A stretch of DNA of 64,000 bases from Cycas panzhihuaensis (lineage: Eukaryota; Cycadophyta): positions 182,907,741 to 182,971,740 of the forward strand of contig CM041465.1 of NCBI GenBank assembly GCA_023213395.1, given 5' to 3'. A program made the position numbers and the translations under genes. The stretch's first letter is position 1. Each line of letters opens with the position of its first letter. Below, piece after piece: positions 12,600 through 25,046 of this stretch. Below the pieces are notes generated by a model, which had not been told where the DNA came from, did not search any database, and saw only the letters and a list, made by a program, of their open reading frames with translations.

Positions 12600-13450
12600 T
12601 TGCACGAGGCCACAATGGCCTAGTTTCAAATGATTGAATCATTTTTAGAGGGGGTATCAAGATGATCTAAATCAATTCATGGTATGATTTAGGGATGAAA
12701 GAATGATGCCTTAGTGATTCATAGTCTTGACATGTGGTAGAAATCTTTAGAATTAGTGAAAGATTATGATGGGCATTTGCAACTATTAGTAGTTAGGATG
12801 AAGGATAAGCCCAACGATGGCCAATTTTTATATTGGTTCATAGAGGGGATATTACCTAGATTTCAAGATAAACTTAAGGTAGTTTTTATAAAAACTTATA
12901 AGGGTGCTCTAAAGAGAGCCATGCAATTTGAGTAGTAACACGAGGGGACAATGGCCCAAGAATGTAAGGATAAAGATGTTAGCTATGGTAATGACTTAGA
13001 AATAATCCACAAGGCTTTTATAAGTTGTAAAAGGACCTTACATAAGCAATTTCTACATTAGTTATACAACTATGGTGCCCTATATTGGAAAGAATCAACA
13101 TGTAGTGTTTAAAACTATGGACATTACTAGGATTTAAAAAAATAATGCCAAAAGAGGATAACTAGATTGCCTCAGCCAAAAAATCACCAACATTATAATA
13201 TATATAAAAAATATATTAGGAAAACCACTGTGTACTACCTATTCTACATGAAGTATACTAGGCCATCATTAAAATGCAACATTAGTGGGGGCAAAGATTA
13301 TTTTTTAAAGACAAACAAAGATTTCCATAATAAAGACCTCCTCCAAAATAACTTACCTAAAAATACTTAATGTGTGGTAAGCAGGGCCATATCAAATGAT
13401 ATTGGCCCTTTGTGAACAAAATTGGTGGCAAGTTGTTTGAAGATTATGGA
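12600..13450 (+). pseudogene. Ty3-gypsy-like gag remnant
   Basis: The plus strand at 12640-12930 reads a gag-like text with few stops (DGHLQLLVVRMKDKPNDGQF, then YWFIEGILPRFQDKLKVVFI, then TYKGALKRAMQFE), which resembles the retrotransposon gag domain. About 430 bp downstream, near 13364-13411, a degenerate zinc knuckle reads YLMCGKQGHIK-stop-YWP. Its outer cysteines are replaced by Tyr and Trp, but the CGKxGH core is intact. No LTR, protease or pol could be found around it. The gag call rests on these two motifs only. Confidence 0.45.
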
Positions 13451-14741
13451 CCAAGGAATCATGATACTACACACTACACATTATTGAAAGTTCACCACTA
13501 TGAAGCTTGTTCATAGAGAATTTGGTAGCAAATATTACATTTTGGGATTGATCCCCTATAGTAGTAAAGAAATTTACTCCCCATAGTTAGAGGAAGAATA
13601 TTTGAACCCAATGGAAGAAAAAACTCAACTTGCATAAGACATTCAAATACTATAGTAGCAACAACTTGCCATGAGGGAATAGGGGTAAGAGATTCTAAGT
13701 GTAGTGAACCATACCATTACTTCACTATAAGAAGTGGTGGAGAACTAAATAGAGTCTAAAGATAATCAAGATGTTGTATAACCCTCAAGCAGAGTAGAGA
13801 AAGATCTAATTTTATGTAAAGGTCAAGCTTGTGCTTATAACATGTAATAAAATAATATTTTTATCACTGAATTTCTTAAAGAGGTTAATCATCCCTTTGA
13901 GCTAAGAATAATTTGGCACCTATAGTGGAGGGATGATCAATTCCTTTGGAAAGGTTGGATGACAATATGAAGGATTAATGAGAGGTACCATAGTAGAAAT
14001 AACAAATAACCTTATGACATCATATTCCATTGGGAGAGATCTTAAATTATGAGGAGTGTTAGTCTATAAAGGAGAATTCCCTTGAAAGGAATATTGAGAT
14101 ACCATTAAAATGGGGGAGAGGTATACTACAATAATTTAGGATGCATAAGATGAGGAAAATCAAGGATAATGAGCCTAGAGTGTGGGCCTAATTTTAGGTC
14201 TATGAAATGCCTAGGATAGTGGTAGATAATGGATTGGGTATTAAAATCCTTTCTTTTACCATACGAAAGGAAAATGAAAAACCAAGACTCAATGGTTCAT
14301 GTCACTCAACTCCATGATATATCGAGGAGTTGATCACAAACACATTACTCAAGATTCATACATCAACTTCAAACTGAAATAACTCTAAAAAATCATTTGA
14401 AAATAACTTCAAATCATGTGCCAAAGTGATCGTCTCTGAAATACAGTTACAATGCCTTAGATAAATTGAAAAACAGATGCTTAGATACAAAGATATGAAA
14501 TAAAACATGTTGGAATCCTTATTGAAAAACAATTTGTTAAATAGATTGACCCCTTTTGATGATAACCAATTGGTCGTATTGAGACTCAGTGTGACTAAGG
14601 GCTTAAATGTTAGCGACTAACAGATTTCAAACCGAACTCCAATCTAATTTAATTTGGATTTGCCTTCACAAAGAATATTAAATCCCCTTTGTTCTGATTT
14701 TGCATCTGGAGACTTGAGATAGAAAATCAATTAAATTAAAT
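13451..14741. other. No gene recognised
   Basis: Many stops in all frames. The region may include decayed downstream parts of the gypsy-like element, but no protease or reverse-transcriptase motif is legible. Confidence 0.4.
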
Positions 14742-15008
14742 TTATCTTTTAACTTCGAAAAAAGAACTGACTCTATCCCCAGAATTTACCTCTGTGATTG
14801 GGAGATTAGCTGCACCACTGTTCTGGCAACAACTGCTGCTATTTCCTATTAAAGAAGAAGACTGTCGAGAATGAATCCTCCAAACCTCTGTGTTGTTTTG
14901 AGTGTTAAAAGTCGCAAAGAAGACCAATCGTTTTTGCTGTATCAATGAGCATACGGGCTGAGATAGCTTCGTTGCAGGTTCGATTAGCAATGAAGAGAGA
15001 GAAGTCAT
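14742..15008 (-). CDS. Possible first exon of an unidentified gene
   Basis: An open frame of 88 codons starts at an ATG and begins MTSLSSLLIEPATKLSQPVC. It is rich in Ser, Thr and Asn and poor in acidic residues over the first 70 residues, as plastid transit peptides are. The frame ends shortly after a potential splice donor (GTTAAA, in the codons for EVK). The surrounding 14.7-16.4 kb is less AT-rich than its neighbours and has no retroelement motifs, so host sequence is plausible. I do not recognise the protein and could not find further exons. It may be a chance frame or a gene fragment. Confidence 0.25.
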   Translation of the reverse strand: MTSLSSLLIEPATKLSQPVCSLIQQKRLVFFATFNTQNNTEVWRIHSRQSSSLIGNSSSCCQNSGAANLPITEVNSGDRVSSFFEVKR

Positions 15009-17430
15009 TATGAAGGTTTACTTATGACCTAAAGTTGCAGGGATTCTTTTGTCCTCCACTTGCCTTCACGCTCAAAACAATTAAGACACATTGGTGCACC
15101 CTACTTTAGGGACTCTGGACCTTGCAGTCAACCACAACCATTCACCTACGGTATTGCCTATACGTTCTAATCGTTATGCAGATTCACTGTTACCTATGGA
15201 TTCCATAGATTTCACTATCGTGCCGTCTTCCATGCATTCAAGAATCCATAGAATAATTTAGTGGCAAAGAGAAGTGAACCCCTGTCTCGTCGAGGATAGA
15301 AATATGTGGTACTTTTATCAACCCTGACAAACCCCTATGGTTTAGTCTCAGAATCATATGATTAAACTAAGAGTGGATGCTTCCTTTAACCAAAAGAAGG
15401 ATTTAAAAGTGAAAAATAAAAAATACTTGAAGATGCAAGCGATAACTTGCTCTGTACACAAAGCAATCTTGTGCATATGCATGCCACGGGGAGTCACATG
15501 CATAGAACTCTAGAAGAATGGTAATGCAGTGAATGTGGGAGTTAATGGTGATATTTAGGAGAGTGGGAGGTAAAAGGTCGACTAATGACATATAGTCGTC
15601 GTTGCATATGGCTACTCCCTTACTCTTCACAGAATAAATATCTCTTCTTAATGAATCAAACGCCCCTTTGTTATGTGCGGAAGCTTCTATATTTGAAAGG
15701 AAGCTTGCATTTTATGACTGCCAGTCATCTTCATGTGTTGTAACCCACATTCCTTGCTATTTCAAATTCTAGAAAATCCTTTGTAGAAGCTATTTCAAAT
15801 TCTAGAGAACCCTTTGCACAATTGAGTTACAGAGCTATATATTTATCCACATAGAGTTGGGAGAAGCACCTACCCATTGCAGTCAATAATGTGAAGGCCT
15901 GCCAGGTTATAGTGAGAAATGATCTTCTTCACATGGATGCGCCATCCTCTTAAATTAATTTTGGTGATGAACAAAAGGCTAGACATGATTTTACTTCTCT
16001 GACGGTCTCCCTTCTGTTCAAGGGAAATTCTCCCATGACTAAGGTTTTATCTACAAATGGATATATTCTTTTTTCACAAGTAGTCTTCAGATTTCTCTTT
16101 TCAGCTACAATTTTGCATGAAGAATATTCACGAAAATGGGTAACCACTAGAGAGAGGCTTCGCTCTATTATTTCTTCTTATCATGCAATGGTTGGAATAA
16201 ATGGTTGAGGTCGATTTCTACATGCTGGGTTTCTTGACCAATCCTTAACTATAACCAACATAAACTCTTACAACCATTTACCAAACAAATAGATTTCAGC
16301 GGCCAACAATTCAAAGTCGCATGTCGCCCTTAGCTTCATAAACTCTTATCTTCACTGAGTAAACCCTTTGTTATTTTCAAACAAAATTCACACCAGTCAC
16401 GAACCCTTAGTACAAAACTTTCTTTACAAAACAAAAGAACAATATTACCAAAAAAAAAAAAGTTTCGCATAAACACTTGGTATACCTTGCAACAATGATG
16501 GCCTTAGGATTTCACCTTTATAATTCAAATCTTCAATCTGGCAACCGACTTAATGAAGCCACCTCCTCTCTTATTAAAAACTTGGCAAATTTACACAATA
16601 ATAACCTTAACATGCAACTTGCTCGATACCATGTTAAACTTTTAATATGGAGAACATTCAACATCAACACTAATGAACAAAATGGAAATTGTATTAACTC
16701 AGATTAAAGATGACTACAACATAATACTACCACACCACTAACTCAACAAGAGACTCCATGATCTCTTGATCCTACTCTACGTCACTAACCTATTTATATA
16801 TCATAGGTGGGTACATTTGAGATAAGGTGAGTTACATGTGCCACAAATGACCTTTGACCTACCCCATGACTTTTTACCTACCAACTGACCAATGACCTTT
16901 CAACTACTTACTTACAACATTATAATATATGGACCCATAGACCTTTACATAATACTTAGAACTACAACACTATTGACTCTAAGACATAACTTTTGTCTAG
17001 GTACATTAAACATTTACACATTAAACACTATCTTCCAACATAGTTCATTAATACTCATAAAATTTTGAGTCCATGTGTCCACAATAATTACAAAGACAAT
17101 TTTAATTCTTGAATTCTTTAGTGAACCACTCCATATTTTGGGTAACTTTTCTATCAAGTTGCTGGAATTCCTATAACCATTTATATAAGATACCTTGAAT
17201 ATAAACTATCCATGAAATTTAAAAATAGTATAAAAAAGCTCAAAGAACACAAAATATGAATACCTTAGCCAAGTATCACCATATAGCACACATCAAATAA
17301 ATAATTACATTGCACTAATGTGACACTTCACCACATGCATTTTTCATATTGAAATAGGCTCTCACACATATAACTCTTGGAGCTAACATGTTGACCACTT
17401 ACAGAATAAAATATGCCTAAATTGTTTGTC
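15009..17430. other. Unassigned sequence, weak copia gag trace at its right end
   Basis: No supported gene. Between about 17060 and 17300 the minus strand shows a possible decayed gag C-terminus with a zinc-knuckle-like CNYCGHMDSK (three residues short of CX2CX4HX4C). Several frames of 60-75 codons elsewhere (such as 15403-15630 and 16477-16707) show no family features and are left out. Confidence 0.3.
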
Positions 17431-17435
17431 TAAAG

Positions 17436-17733
17436 TGAAAAGGATTAATGACATAAGGTCATTACATTAGTTGATTATTTCGAAAAAGGGTTTTAAATGA
17501 ACTTTAAATTAGATCACTTAAGTGAAATACACTTTCATTTGTATTATGTGTAATTTCATTTCACCTAACTCTAATGCTCCCTCTCTCAATATAAAAGTAA
17601 AAGCTCAATGGAGGAGATTCATTCTTACCTCCCCATTTTGTGAGAGCTACTTTCTTTCTCTCAAGTCTCTCTTGCTCCCATGTTTACCTTTGTGTTTAGT
17701 GCATGAAGATGAATGATAGATCCACTCTTTTCA
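17436..17733 (+). repeat. E3 5' LTR
   Basis: Starts TGAAAAGGATTAATG and ends ACTCTTTTCA; nearly identical to 24749-25046. An AATATAAAAGTAAAAG stretch inside is a plausible TATA region for the element's own promoter. Confidence 0.93.
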
Positions 17734-17735
17734 TG

Positions 17736-17747
17736 TGGTATCAAAGC
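17736..17747 (+). promoter_or_regulatory. E3 primer-binding site
   Basis: TGGTATCAAAGC, 2 nt after the 5' LTR, matches the complement of the 3' end of plant initiator methionine tRNA (TGGTATCAGAGC) with one mismatch. This is where minus-strand DNA synthesis would start. Confidence 0.9.
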
Positions 17748-18225
17748 TTGCTTCCTTCGTATTCCTCACTTGCACTTGCAATGGAGCCATCACTTCCTTC
17801 TCCCCTACATTCCATGTGGTGAAGGAGATTGTGAAAGTGAATTTAGAAATATTTTCAAGTTATTATGATAGCATATTTTGTATTATTTGTTTTTCCTTTC
17901 TCTTTTGCAGGTTTAGAAACATAATACAAGGAGTTGTAAGGCCCAAGAATTCCAATCCTTTGCTGGCCATTCATGCTATTCATTCATTCTTTTCTTTCCC
18001 CTCATTTTGTCCATTTAACAAGGGGAAATGTCTTTAAAAGTTTTCCAAAGATTTAGAAGAATGATTGTAAGGGGAGGTTTTACCCATTTTTTTAAAAAGA
18101 ATTTCAATCTATTTAAAATATCCATCATTGTATGCTCTCACCTTGCCCATATTGGGATCCTGGTGATCAATAAATGATGGAAATTTCATATGGTATCATG
18201 TGTTAATGAGATATTAAGAAGCTGA

Positions 18226-18592
18226 AATTTCTACAGAAATACAATTTGATTGCTAAACTTCACAGGTCTACAAAATCTTCTACAGAGCTCCAATTGAAGT
18301 GATTCCAATTGTCAAAGATGAAGCTCTGAGTCTACTTTCTAGCACAAAAATTGGCACCTAATTTGGATATCGTATGAAGAAGTTATTGCTATTTTAGTGA
18401 ACAACAGTTATTTTTAGTAAGAATTCTGGAAAAATATAATTTCCTAACTTTGCGGGGCTGCCAAAAACTTTCCAGAATCATTTGGACCTGATTCTACTTC
18501 CTGAAGATGAAGATCTGAGCCTAGTTTACAGCATAAAAATCGGCACTCCATTTCAACATCGTGGGAAAAAGTTATTGATGATTTAGTGAAGA
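18226..18592 (+). repeat. Degenerate tandem duplication in E3 leader
   Basis: Two diverged copies, about 18226-18406 and 18424-18592, share an order of words including ATTTCCTAACTT-like and AAGATGAAGATCTGAGCCTA-like blocks (period roughly 197 bp). Non-coding. Confidence 0.6.
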
Positions 18593-18750
18593 CTACTTTT
18601 TTTTTTATTAACAAAACAAAAAAAAAAAAAAGTGAAGAAAATTTCTTCCTTTTTATAAGGCTTAAAAGTCCATTGTAAAAGTGAGAAAAAAAAACCTGGA
18701 TCAGAGCAATATCTGGTGTTCTCACTCAGTTATTAGCATTACATTTCAAC

Positions 18751-18822
18751 ACTCTAAAATCACTCAAAGCAAGCACTCTAAAGACACTTCAAGCAAGCAC
18801 TCCGAAAGCACTCCAAGCAAGC
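18751..18822 (+). repeat. 24-bp tandem repeat, three units, in E3 leader
   Basis: Three consecutive 24-bp units of the form ACTCTAAAGACACTTCAAGCAAGC at 18751, 18775 and 18799, differing at a few positions. Confidence 0.85.
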
Positions 18823-19490
18823 ATTCTATTTTCAGTTAAATGTATGTTTAATGCAATTTGATAATCTTTTCACTCTTCCTAAAAGCAACGCATCATGTAC
18901 GCTATTTTCTGCCATTTTGTATCTGTTCACACACTTACCAAGGTTGAGATACCTTGGTTTGCAGAATGCCGTGCCATAAAGGAGGTGTGGGTTTCAAGTT
19001 GGGACTGGACTAAACCGGAATATTTGTGAGGTTTGGTTAGCCATACCATCGTGCCTCAATCAAGGATCATACTGATAATCAATCGGGAAAACTAAAACTT
19101 TAATACAAGATTAAAACATACGTGATCTAATATCCGTCATAGCCATGGGTATGCACGTACCACTCTTTAGAGGAGGTATATAGCTGCTCATTGGTGAACT
19201 GGGTGAGGATTGGGAGTACTTGGGCTCCGTTGTAACTTGGATTTCATCACCAAGCACGATTGCCAGTATCACGGGTGAAGGCCAAGTTAATTCTACTAGA
19301 AGCCTAGGCATCCCTTCAACAACCTCAACTACACATTGGACACAAATTAGAAGTTATTGGGTTGATTACGCATCCTACATTTGAGTTTCAAGTTGTGTAA
19401 ACCCAATGATGTCAGCTTTTATATTGGCCTACAATCTTGTATATTTATCACTTACTTATTTGTAAAAAGTGATCCATAGTGTAATCACAA

Positions 19491-19618
19491 TCATAGTGCT
19501 TCTCATATTTCTGCTGCATCAAGTTAATATTTGCCACAAGTGTTAGTGGCCAATTTTTATCATAGTGCTTCTCATATTCCTGTTGTGTCAGGTTAATATG
19601 TGTCACAAGTGTTAGTGA
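19491..19618 (+). repeat. 69-bp tandem duplication upstream of E3 gag
   Basis: The block beginning TCATAGTGCTTCTCATAT starts at 19491 and again at 19560, and both copies end with CACAAGTGTTAGTG. It lies about 160 bp before the gag start. Confidence 0.8.
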
Positions 19619-19781
19619 CTTTTCTCTAAGTTGCTCCCTTCATCTTTGAGCAACCATTCTCACTTCTTCTTCCTTCTACTACACTACTTCATTATATTTT
19701 CCATTTGTAAATAGTGATCGGTCATTTATTACCATCACTTTTATAGTCCCTTGTTCATTTCTTCCCTTCTAAAAAGACACC

Positions 19782-20720
19782 ATGTCTTCATAGTTCAAGC
19801 AAAATGTGAACTGCATTCTAAAAAGGAAAGAAAATTGGGACATGTGGTTCACTAGTGTCAGAAATGCTACAAAGTATGAAGGTCTATGGAGAGATCATTT
19901 ACAACTTACACCATCTGTTGCAGCTACATCTACCACAACTGCTTTAGGAGGAGGTGCTCCAACTGCTCCCACTGAAGCTGCAGCTAAACGCGAATGGGAA
20001 CTTGATGATGATAAAATCCGTTCAGGGATACTCCTTGTCATTGATTATTCCCTGCATAATCTCATTGATGAAGTTGTACATGATGCAACATGGAAAGTTC
20101 TTGAAGTTCTTAAGAAGAACTTTGACACTAAATCAGACTTAGAATTTGTTCACTTAGTGCTAAAGATAAACAAATTGAAAATGCAGAAAGGACACACGAG
20201 TGAGACAATCAATCTCCTTCATCCAATCAAGCAAGCCATTGATAAATATTTTAAAACTCAATGCATTACATAGGCTTTCTTGATTCAGTCATGTCTCCAT
20301 ATCCCATATTACAAAAATCTATTAGAGAGTCTTCAATCTAGTGGCAATTTGAATACCCTAAACTTTGAGAACCTTGCTGATAAGTTCATTGAATTTGATA
20401 AGACCTTTGATACCAACATTGCCACTACATCAGATCCAGTTGATGTTGCTTTTGAAGTGGAAGAAGATCTTTGTGGTCAATACTCTCATAGAGGTGGTAA
20501 TTCTCGGGCAAGAGGAAGAGGTAGACAACAAGGACAACGTCCTCTTAGTCAACAGGCTCCTCAACTCCAACAAAAATAGTCTCAAGGCCAAAGCCAAAAT
20601 AATCAACCTGGACCTAGATCTAGTAATCAGAGACTATCCAACCAGCCCAAGACTTGGACTGGAAATCAAACAATCGTGTGCGAAAGGTATAATAGAAAAA
20701 GACATTATGCCAAAATTTGT
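19782..20720 (+). pseudogene. E3 gag, broken
   Basis: Gag forms the virus-like particle. The most upstream in-frame ATG is at 19782, followed three codons later by a TAG. From there the frame reads a copia gag (RKENWDMWFTSVRNATKYEG) to a stop at 20271-20273. It resumes at 20280-20579 and ends in an arginine/glutamine-rich stretch (RGRGRQQGQRPLSQQ). A shifted frame near 20677-20718 holds the zinc knuckle CERYNRKRHYAKIC, with Tyr in place of the second cysteine. An alanine- and threonine-rich insert near residues 40-65 is unusual for this domain. The stops and frameshift show decay. Confidence 0.8.
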
Positions 20721-20949
20721 AGAACTGCCACCAACAAACTACCAAGTTATCAACAACGCCATGGTGCACATAATGTTGATAATACTTCTTTTGAAGATGC
20801 TTTTGGTGAACACAATTTGCTCATGCACACCTTCAAAGAATTGAGACCACTTCATCAAATGTTGTTGATAGATCCCCTAAGTATATTGAGGCTCATTGTG
20901 GTTATGCTTATTCATTTTTGCCTTCACCACTTGGAGTTGCAAATAGTGC

Positions 20950-21580
20950 CACCTCAAATACTTTATCATGGATTATGGATACTGGAGCAACACAACACAT
21001 GACTTGTCATCGCTAGTTCTTTCAAGATTTTGACTCTGAAGTTCGTGGTGTTGTACACATGGCTGACAAATCATCTCAGTCAGTTAAAGAACTTGGAACT
21101 ATTTGCCTGAAACTCCCAGGCCTTCCAGATTTTACACTTGTTGACGTTTTATATATTCTTGCTCTAAAGCAGAATCTGCTCTCCTTGTCTACCCTTGTCT
21201 CTCATGGATTTGATCTAAGTGTAACTGCAAATAATCAAACTCTCTGTGTCATTCACCCTCCTTCAAATGCTGTGGTTATGATCGAAATTCTTGATAGCAA
21301 ACTTTGTCGCCTAACTGGCTCACCATCCTCTGAAGCCAACTATGTTGATGATGAATCTGCTTTTACCACAACCCTAACTCCTCAAAAGTTGTCCCAAGCA
21401 GCTCTATGGCATGCTCGTATGGGCCATATCAAAATTGATCATTTAAGAGAACTACAAGACACTCTTCCTGGTTTGCCTAAGTTCCCCTCTAGGCCCTTTA
21501 AATGTGAAGTATGTATTATTGCTAAATCTCAAAGACAACCATTTTCTCGTAGTCAATGGAAATCTAGCCAAACTTTGTAG
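20950..21580 (+). pseudogene. E3 protease and pre-integrase domain, broken
   Basis: The retropepsin active site reads SWIMDTGATQHMTCH, with the DTG at 20978-20986, followed by a TAG stop. A long open stretch (21059-21580) then covers the protease C-terminus (DVLYILALKQNLLSLSTLVS) and the gag_pre-integrase zinc region. In the latter, the histidines in ALWHARMGHI and the cysteines in CEVC form the HHCC finger that precedes the integrase core. Protease would cut the polyprotein; the in-frame stop prevents this. Confidence 0.85.
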
Positions 21581-21589
21581 CTTGTACAC

Positions 21590-22758
21590 TCAAATATATA
21601 CGGTCTTATGCCCATCCTTTCTCTCAAACAGAAGTGGTACTATATTACTTTCATTGATGATTTTACCAAGAAAGTATAGGTTGCTTTTCTTGCAAATAAA
21701 GATGAAGCTTTTCTATGTTTTAAGCTTTCAACGCCCACGTGGAAAATGAATCTGGATTCAAGATAAAAATACTCAAGACTGACAATGGTGGCGAGTACAC
21801 ATCCAATGAGTTTGAATCGTACCTACGTCAATATGGAATCAAACATCAGACCACTGTTGCAGGTACACCCCAGCAAAATAGAGTTGCCGAGCGCATGAAC
21901 AAGACCATCATGAATATGGCTCGTGTTATGATGGTATATAAGAATGTCCTTATCTATCTTTGGCTTGAGGCTATTTGGACTGCTGTATATTGCATCAACA
22001 TTATTAGTCCCTCCAAGCTCGGCCCCTCTCCGCATGAAATGTGGTATGGACAAACCCCCTCTATCTCCCACTTCAGAATTTTTGGCTCTACTTGTTATGC
22101 TCATATTCTGGAAGAACATAAAAATAAGCTCCAAGATAGAGCCATCAAAGGCATCTTTGTTGGATACCCTATAGACAAAAAGGGATACAAGGTTTTCATA
22201 CCTTCACAATGCAAAATCATCATCATTAGAGATGTTATCTTTGCAGAGACTGAAGATCAATTACTCAGACTTGACTCTAAGATGTCTTCATACCGATTTA
22301 ATGATGCCATCGAATTTGATGTCCAGATTCCAAAATTAAGGGGGGGAGATGCTGAACAGTTGCTCAAAATCTTGGAATCTGACAATAGAGCCTCAGAGGA
22401 TACAAGTTGTGACTCCAAGCCAATATGTACACATCTGGCACCATCATTTATGAACAGCCAAGTTGGCAAAGGCAAAGCCATAACAGAAGGATCATCTTCT
22501 CCAACATCTATGGCTGGCCCATCTTCTCCAGTATCGTCAACTTCCTCCGTGCTAAATATTTCACATGATCCTTTTCAGGATCAAAACGAAGATCAAGAGG
22601 TTGTGGAAATGAAAACATCATTCCCAACTCGAGGTTTTCGTAAAGCCTACCAACTACACAAGGACATACGACCGGATGAGGTAGGCAAAACTGGCACTAG
22701 AAGTGCCCATAGAGCAAGGATGCATGAATCACTTTCCGTTGAGCTTGAACCAACATAA
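21590..22758 (+). pseudogene. E3 integrase, broken
   Basis: This is the core that inserts element DNA into the chromosome. FIDDFTKK (near 21650) supplies the first aspartate, [13 protein letters not shown] (near 21780) the second, and [14 protein letters not shown] (near 21870) the glutamate region of the DDE triad. The C-terminal part with FGSTCYAH and KGIFVGYP is open to 22758. A frameshift between 21660 and 21740 separates the first aspartate from the rest. The last 150 codons are the variable linker to reverse transcriptase. Confidence 0.88.
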
Positions 22759-22779
22759 CTGCATCTTGCTCTTAATAAA

Positions 22780-23560
22780 GAGCCCCTAACGCACCAAGAA
22801 GCTGTAAAGTATGCAGCTTGGAGAAATGCCATGAATGAAGAGTATTAATCTCTTATTAAGAACGGTACATGGGAGCTTGTTGATCTACCGCTTGGAAGAA
22901 AGGTAGTTCAAAATAAATGGGTGTTAAAAAACAAGAATAGATCAGATGGCACCCTAGAAAAACACAAGGCGAGGTTGGTAGCAAAAGGATTCACGCAAAG
23001 GGAAGGCATTGACTACACTGAAATCTTTGCTCCTACAACCAAGTGGCCTACAATCAGAACTCTTATAGCCTTGGGCGCTCACAGGTTGGAAAATCCACCA
23101 ACTCGATGTTAAGACCGTATTTCTCAATGGGGACCTTAAAGAAGAAATTTACATGGCTCACCCGTAGGATCTGAGATTGATCGGGAGCATAAAGTTTGCA
23201 GGCTCAAAAGTCCTTGATGACCTAAAGCAAGCCCCTCGTACTTGGTTTACCAAGTTGTCTGAAAGAATGAGGCAACTTGGATATGAGGTTTGTGACTATC
23301 AAGATATTGATGCAACATTATTCATCAAGTGCCAAAATGATAAAGTCACTTACGTCTTAATCTTTGTGGATGGCATGCTCATAACGGGGAATAGTGAATA
23401 GGTAATCAGCCAGCTGAAGAAGGACCTTGCTAAAACTTTTCAATTGTCTGACCTCGGGTTGATGAAATATTATTTGGGAATTTAAGTAACTCAAAAGGAT
23501 GGAAAAATCTTTCTTTCCCAAGAAAAATATATCAACAATCTTCTGACAAAGTTTCAGTTG
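22780..23560 (+). pseudogene. E3 reverse transcriptase, catalytic residue lost
   Basis: Fingers and palm are recognisable: KARLVAKGFTQREGIDY near 22965, then a frameshift near 23090, then LKQAPRTWFTKLSERMRQLG near 23225. The catalytic box at 23363-23377 reads FVDGM instead of YVDDM, with Gly (GGC, 23372-23374) at the second metal-binding aspartate. Stops follow at 23399 and 23485. Even with the frameshifts ignored this enzyme would be expected to be inactive. Confidence 0.88.
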
Positions 23561-23586
23561 GAAGGTGCTCGACCAGTGGATCACCT

Positions 23587-24315
23587 ATGGAGCCTAATAT
23601 TAAATGCTCAGTTGATGGTGACAATAGGGAGGCAAACACGACACTCTACAGGCAACTTGTAGGTAGTCTCATCTATACTACCAACACAAGGCCAAATATT
23701 GCACACTCTGTCGGCATTCTTGTAAGATTAATGACAAATCCTAAGCAGAATCATTGGCAAGCTGCAATACGAGTATTGAGGTACCTAAAGACGACTAGCA
23801 AATATGGTTTGTTGTATGAACCCAATGCAGAATTTAAACTTTATGCATACATAGACTCAGACTTTGCTGGAGATAAAGACACAGGAAGATCTATGTCTAA
23901 GTACGTAACATTTCTTGGAATAACACCAATATCATGGAGATCCAGATGGCAGAAGATAGTTGCAGACTCAACTGTCGAAACTGAGTACATTGCTGCTTCT
24001 GAGACAAGCAAGTAGGTGATATGGCTTAGAAAATTATTGAATACATTAAATGCCACCCAAACAAGTTCTACTAGCTTACATGTAGATAATCAATCTACAA
24101 TCTAGATGACTAAAAATCCTATATTTCATGATCGTACCAAACATATAAGTACAAAAGTCCACAGGATTAGAGAACTAGTTAATGATGACACAATTCAATT
24201 GGAATACTGCCCCACAGTAGATCAAGTGGCCGATATCTTCACCAAACCACTGAAGAGGGTGAAGTTTGAACAGTTCCGAAAGCAACTCAGTCTTAGGATC
24301 TCCATATCTGACTAA
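23587..24315 (+). pseudogene. E3 reverse transcriptase C-terminus and RNase H
   Basis: A 142-codon open stretch holds the connection region (YRQLVGSLIYTTNTRPNIAH) and the RNase H core (IDSDFAGDKDTGRSMSKYV, then ETEYIAASE with the catalytic glutamate). After a stop at 24013 the frame continues to a final stop at 24315 with FHDRTKHISTKVHRIREL and VADIFTKPLKR, the usual copia C-terminus. RNase H removes the RNA strand after reverse transcription. This is the best preserved part of E3. Confidence 0.9.
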
Positions 24316-24343
24316 TTGAAGGAGATGACAATAGGATCATCAT

Positions 24344-24447
24344 ACTCTGTCTCATTCGTGAAAACCCCTTGTGGGTGCGGAAGGACAAGAGAAAGTCTCT
24401 GCTCTATCTCGTTCGTGAAAACCCCATGTGGGCGCGAAAGGATAAGG
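24344..24447 (+). repeat. 57-bp-period tandem repeat in E3 3' region
   Basis: Two copies of a block containing TTCGTGAAAACCCC (24344-24390 and 24401-24447), with a weaker third near 24470. It lies between the pol stop and the polypurine tract. Confidence 0.75.
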
Positions 24448-24737
24448 GTTGTATCATTTTAGAAAATCGGAACCTGTGAAAACCTGAAAGGGCATAGGAG
24501 ATGACCAAATGGTATATGGAGACTTAGTAGATTTTATCTACAAAATTCATTATACTGATTGGCTATCTGGCTACATTTAAAGAGCTGCCTGAGCTAGGTT
24601 AGTAGATTAGAAAAATTGTGGGTTTTCTTCCCCATGAGGGTTTTTCACAAAAGTGTCATAGTAGTTTGCTTTATAAAAGGCTCAAATAAATATCTCATAG
24701 GATAGAATAAAATAGGATGAAATGACCTTTTACCATT

Positions 24738-24748
24738 AAGGGGGGGAT
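24738..24748 (+). promoter_or_regulatory. E3 polypurine tract
   Basis: AAGGGGGGGAT lies directly before the 3' LTR, the expected plus-strand primer. Confidence 0.85.
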
Positions 24749-25046
24749 TGAAAAGACTTAAGGACATAAAGTCATTACATTAGTTGATTATTTCGAAAAA
24801 GGGTCTTAAGTGAACTTTAAATTAGATCACTTAAGTGAAATGCACTTTCATATGCATTATGTGTAATTTCATTTTACCTAACTCCAATGCTCCCTCTCTC
24901 AATATAAAAGTAAAAGCTCAATGGAGGAGATTCATTCTTACCTCCTAATTTTGTGAGAGCCACTTTCTTTCTCTCAAGTCTCTCTTGCTCCTATGTTTGC
25001 CTTTGTGTTTAGTGCATGAAGATGAAGGATAGATCTACGCTTTTCA
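24749..25046 (+). repeat. E3 3' LTR
   Basis: 298 bp, the same length as the 5' LTR, with only scattered substitutions visible. Starts TGAAAAGACTTAAGG and ends GCTTTTCA. Confidence 0.93.

Larger units (their letters stand above)
17436..25046 (+). mobile_element. E3: complete Ty1-copia retrotransposon
   Basis: A 7.6-kb element with two 298-bp LTRs, flanked by the 5-bp duplication TAAAG (17431-17435 and 25047-25051). A primer-binding site follows the 5' LTR and a polypurine tract precedes the 3' LTR. Gene order is gag, protease, integrase, reverse transcriptase, RNase H, with integrase before reverse transcriptase as in Ty1-copia. All frames are broken and the catalytic YVDD box is mutated, so this copy cannot move on its own. 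Confidence 0.95.

Noticed and set aside
17735-18037. 100-codon frame starting at the E3 primer site
   Set aside because: It starts 2 nt after the LTR, includes the primer-binding site, has no known motif and lies in the leader.
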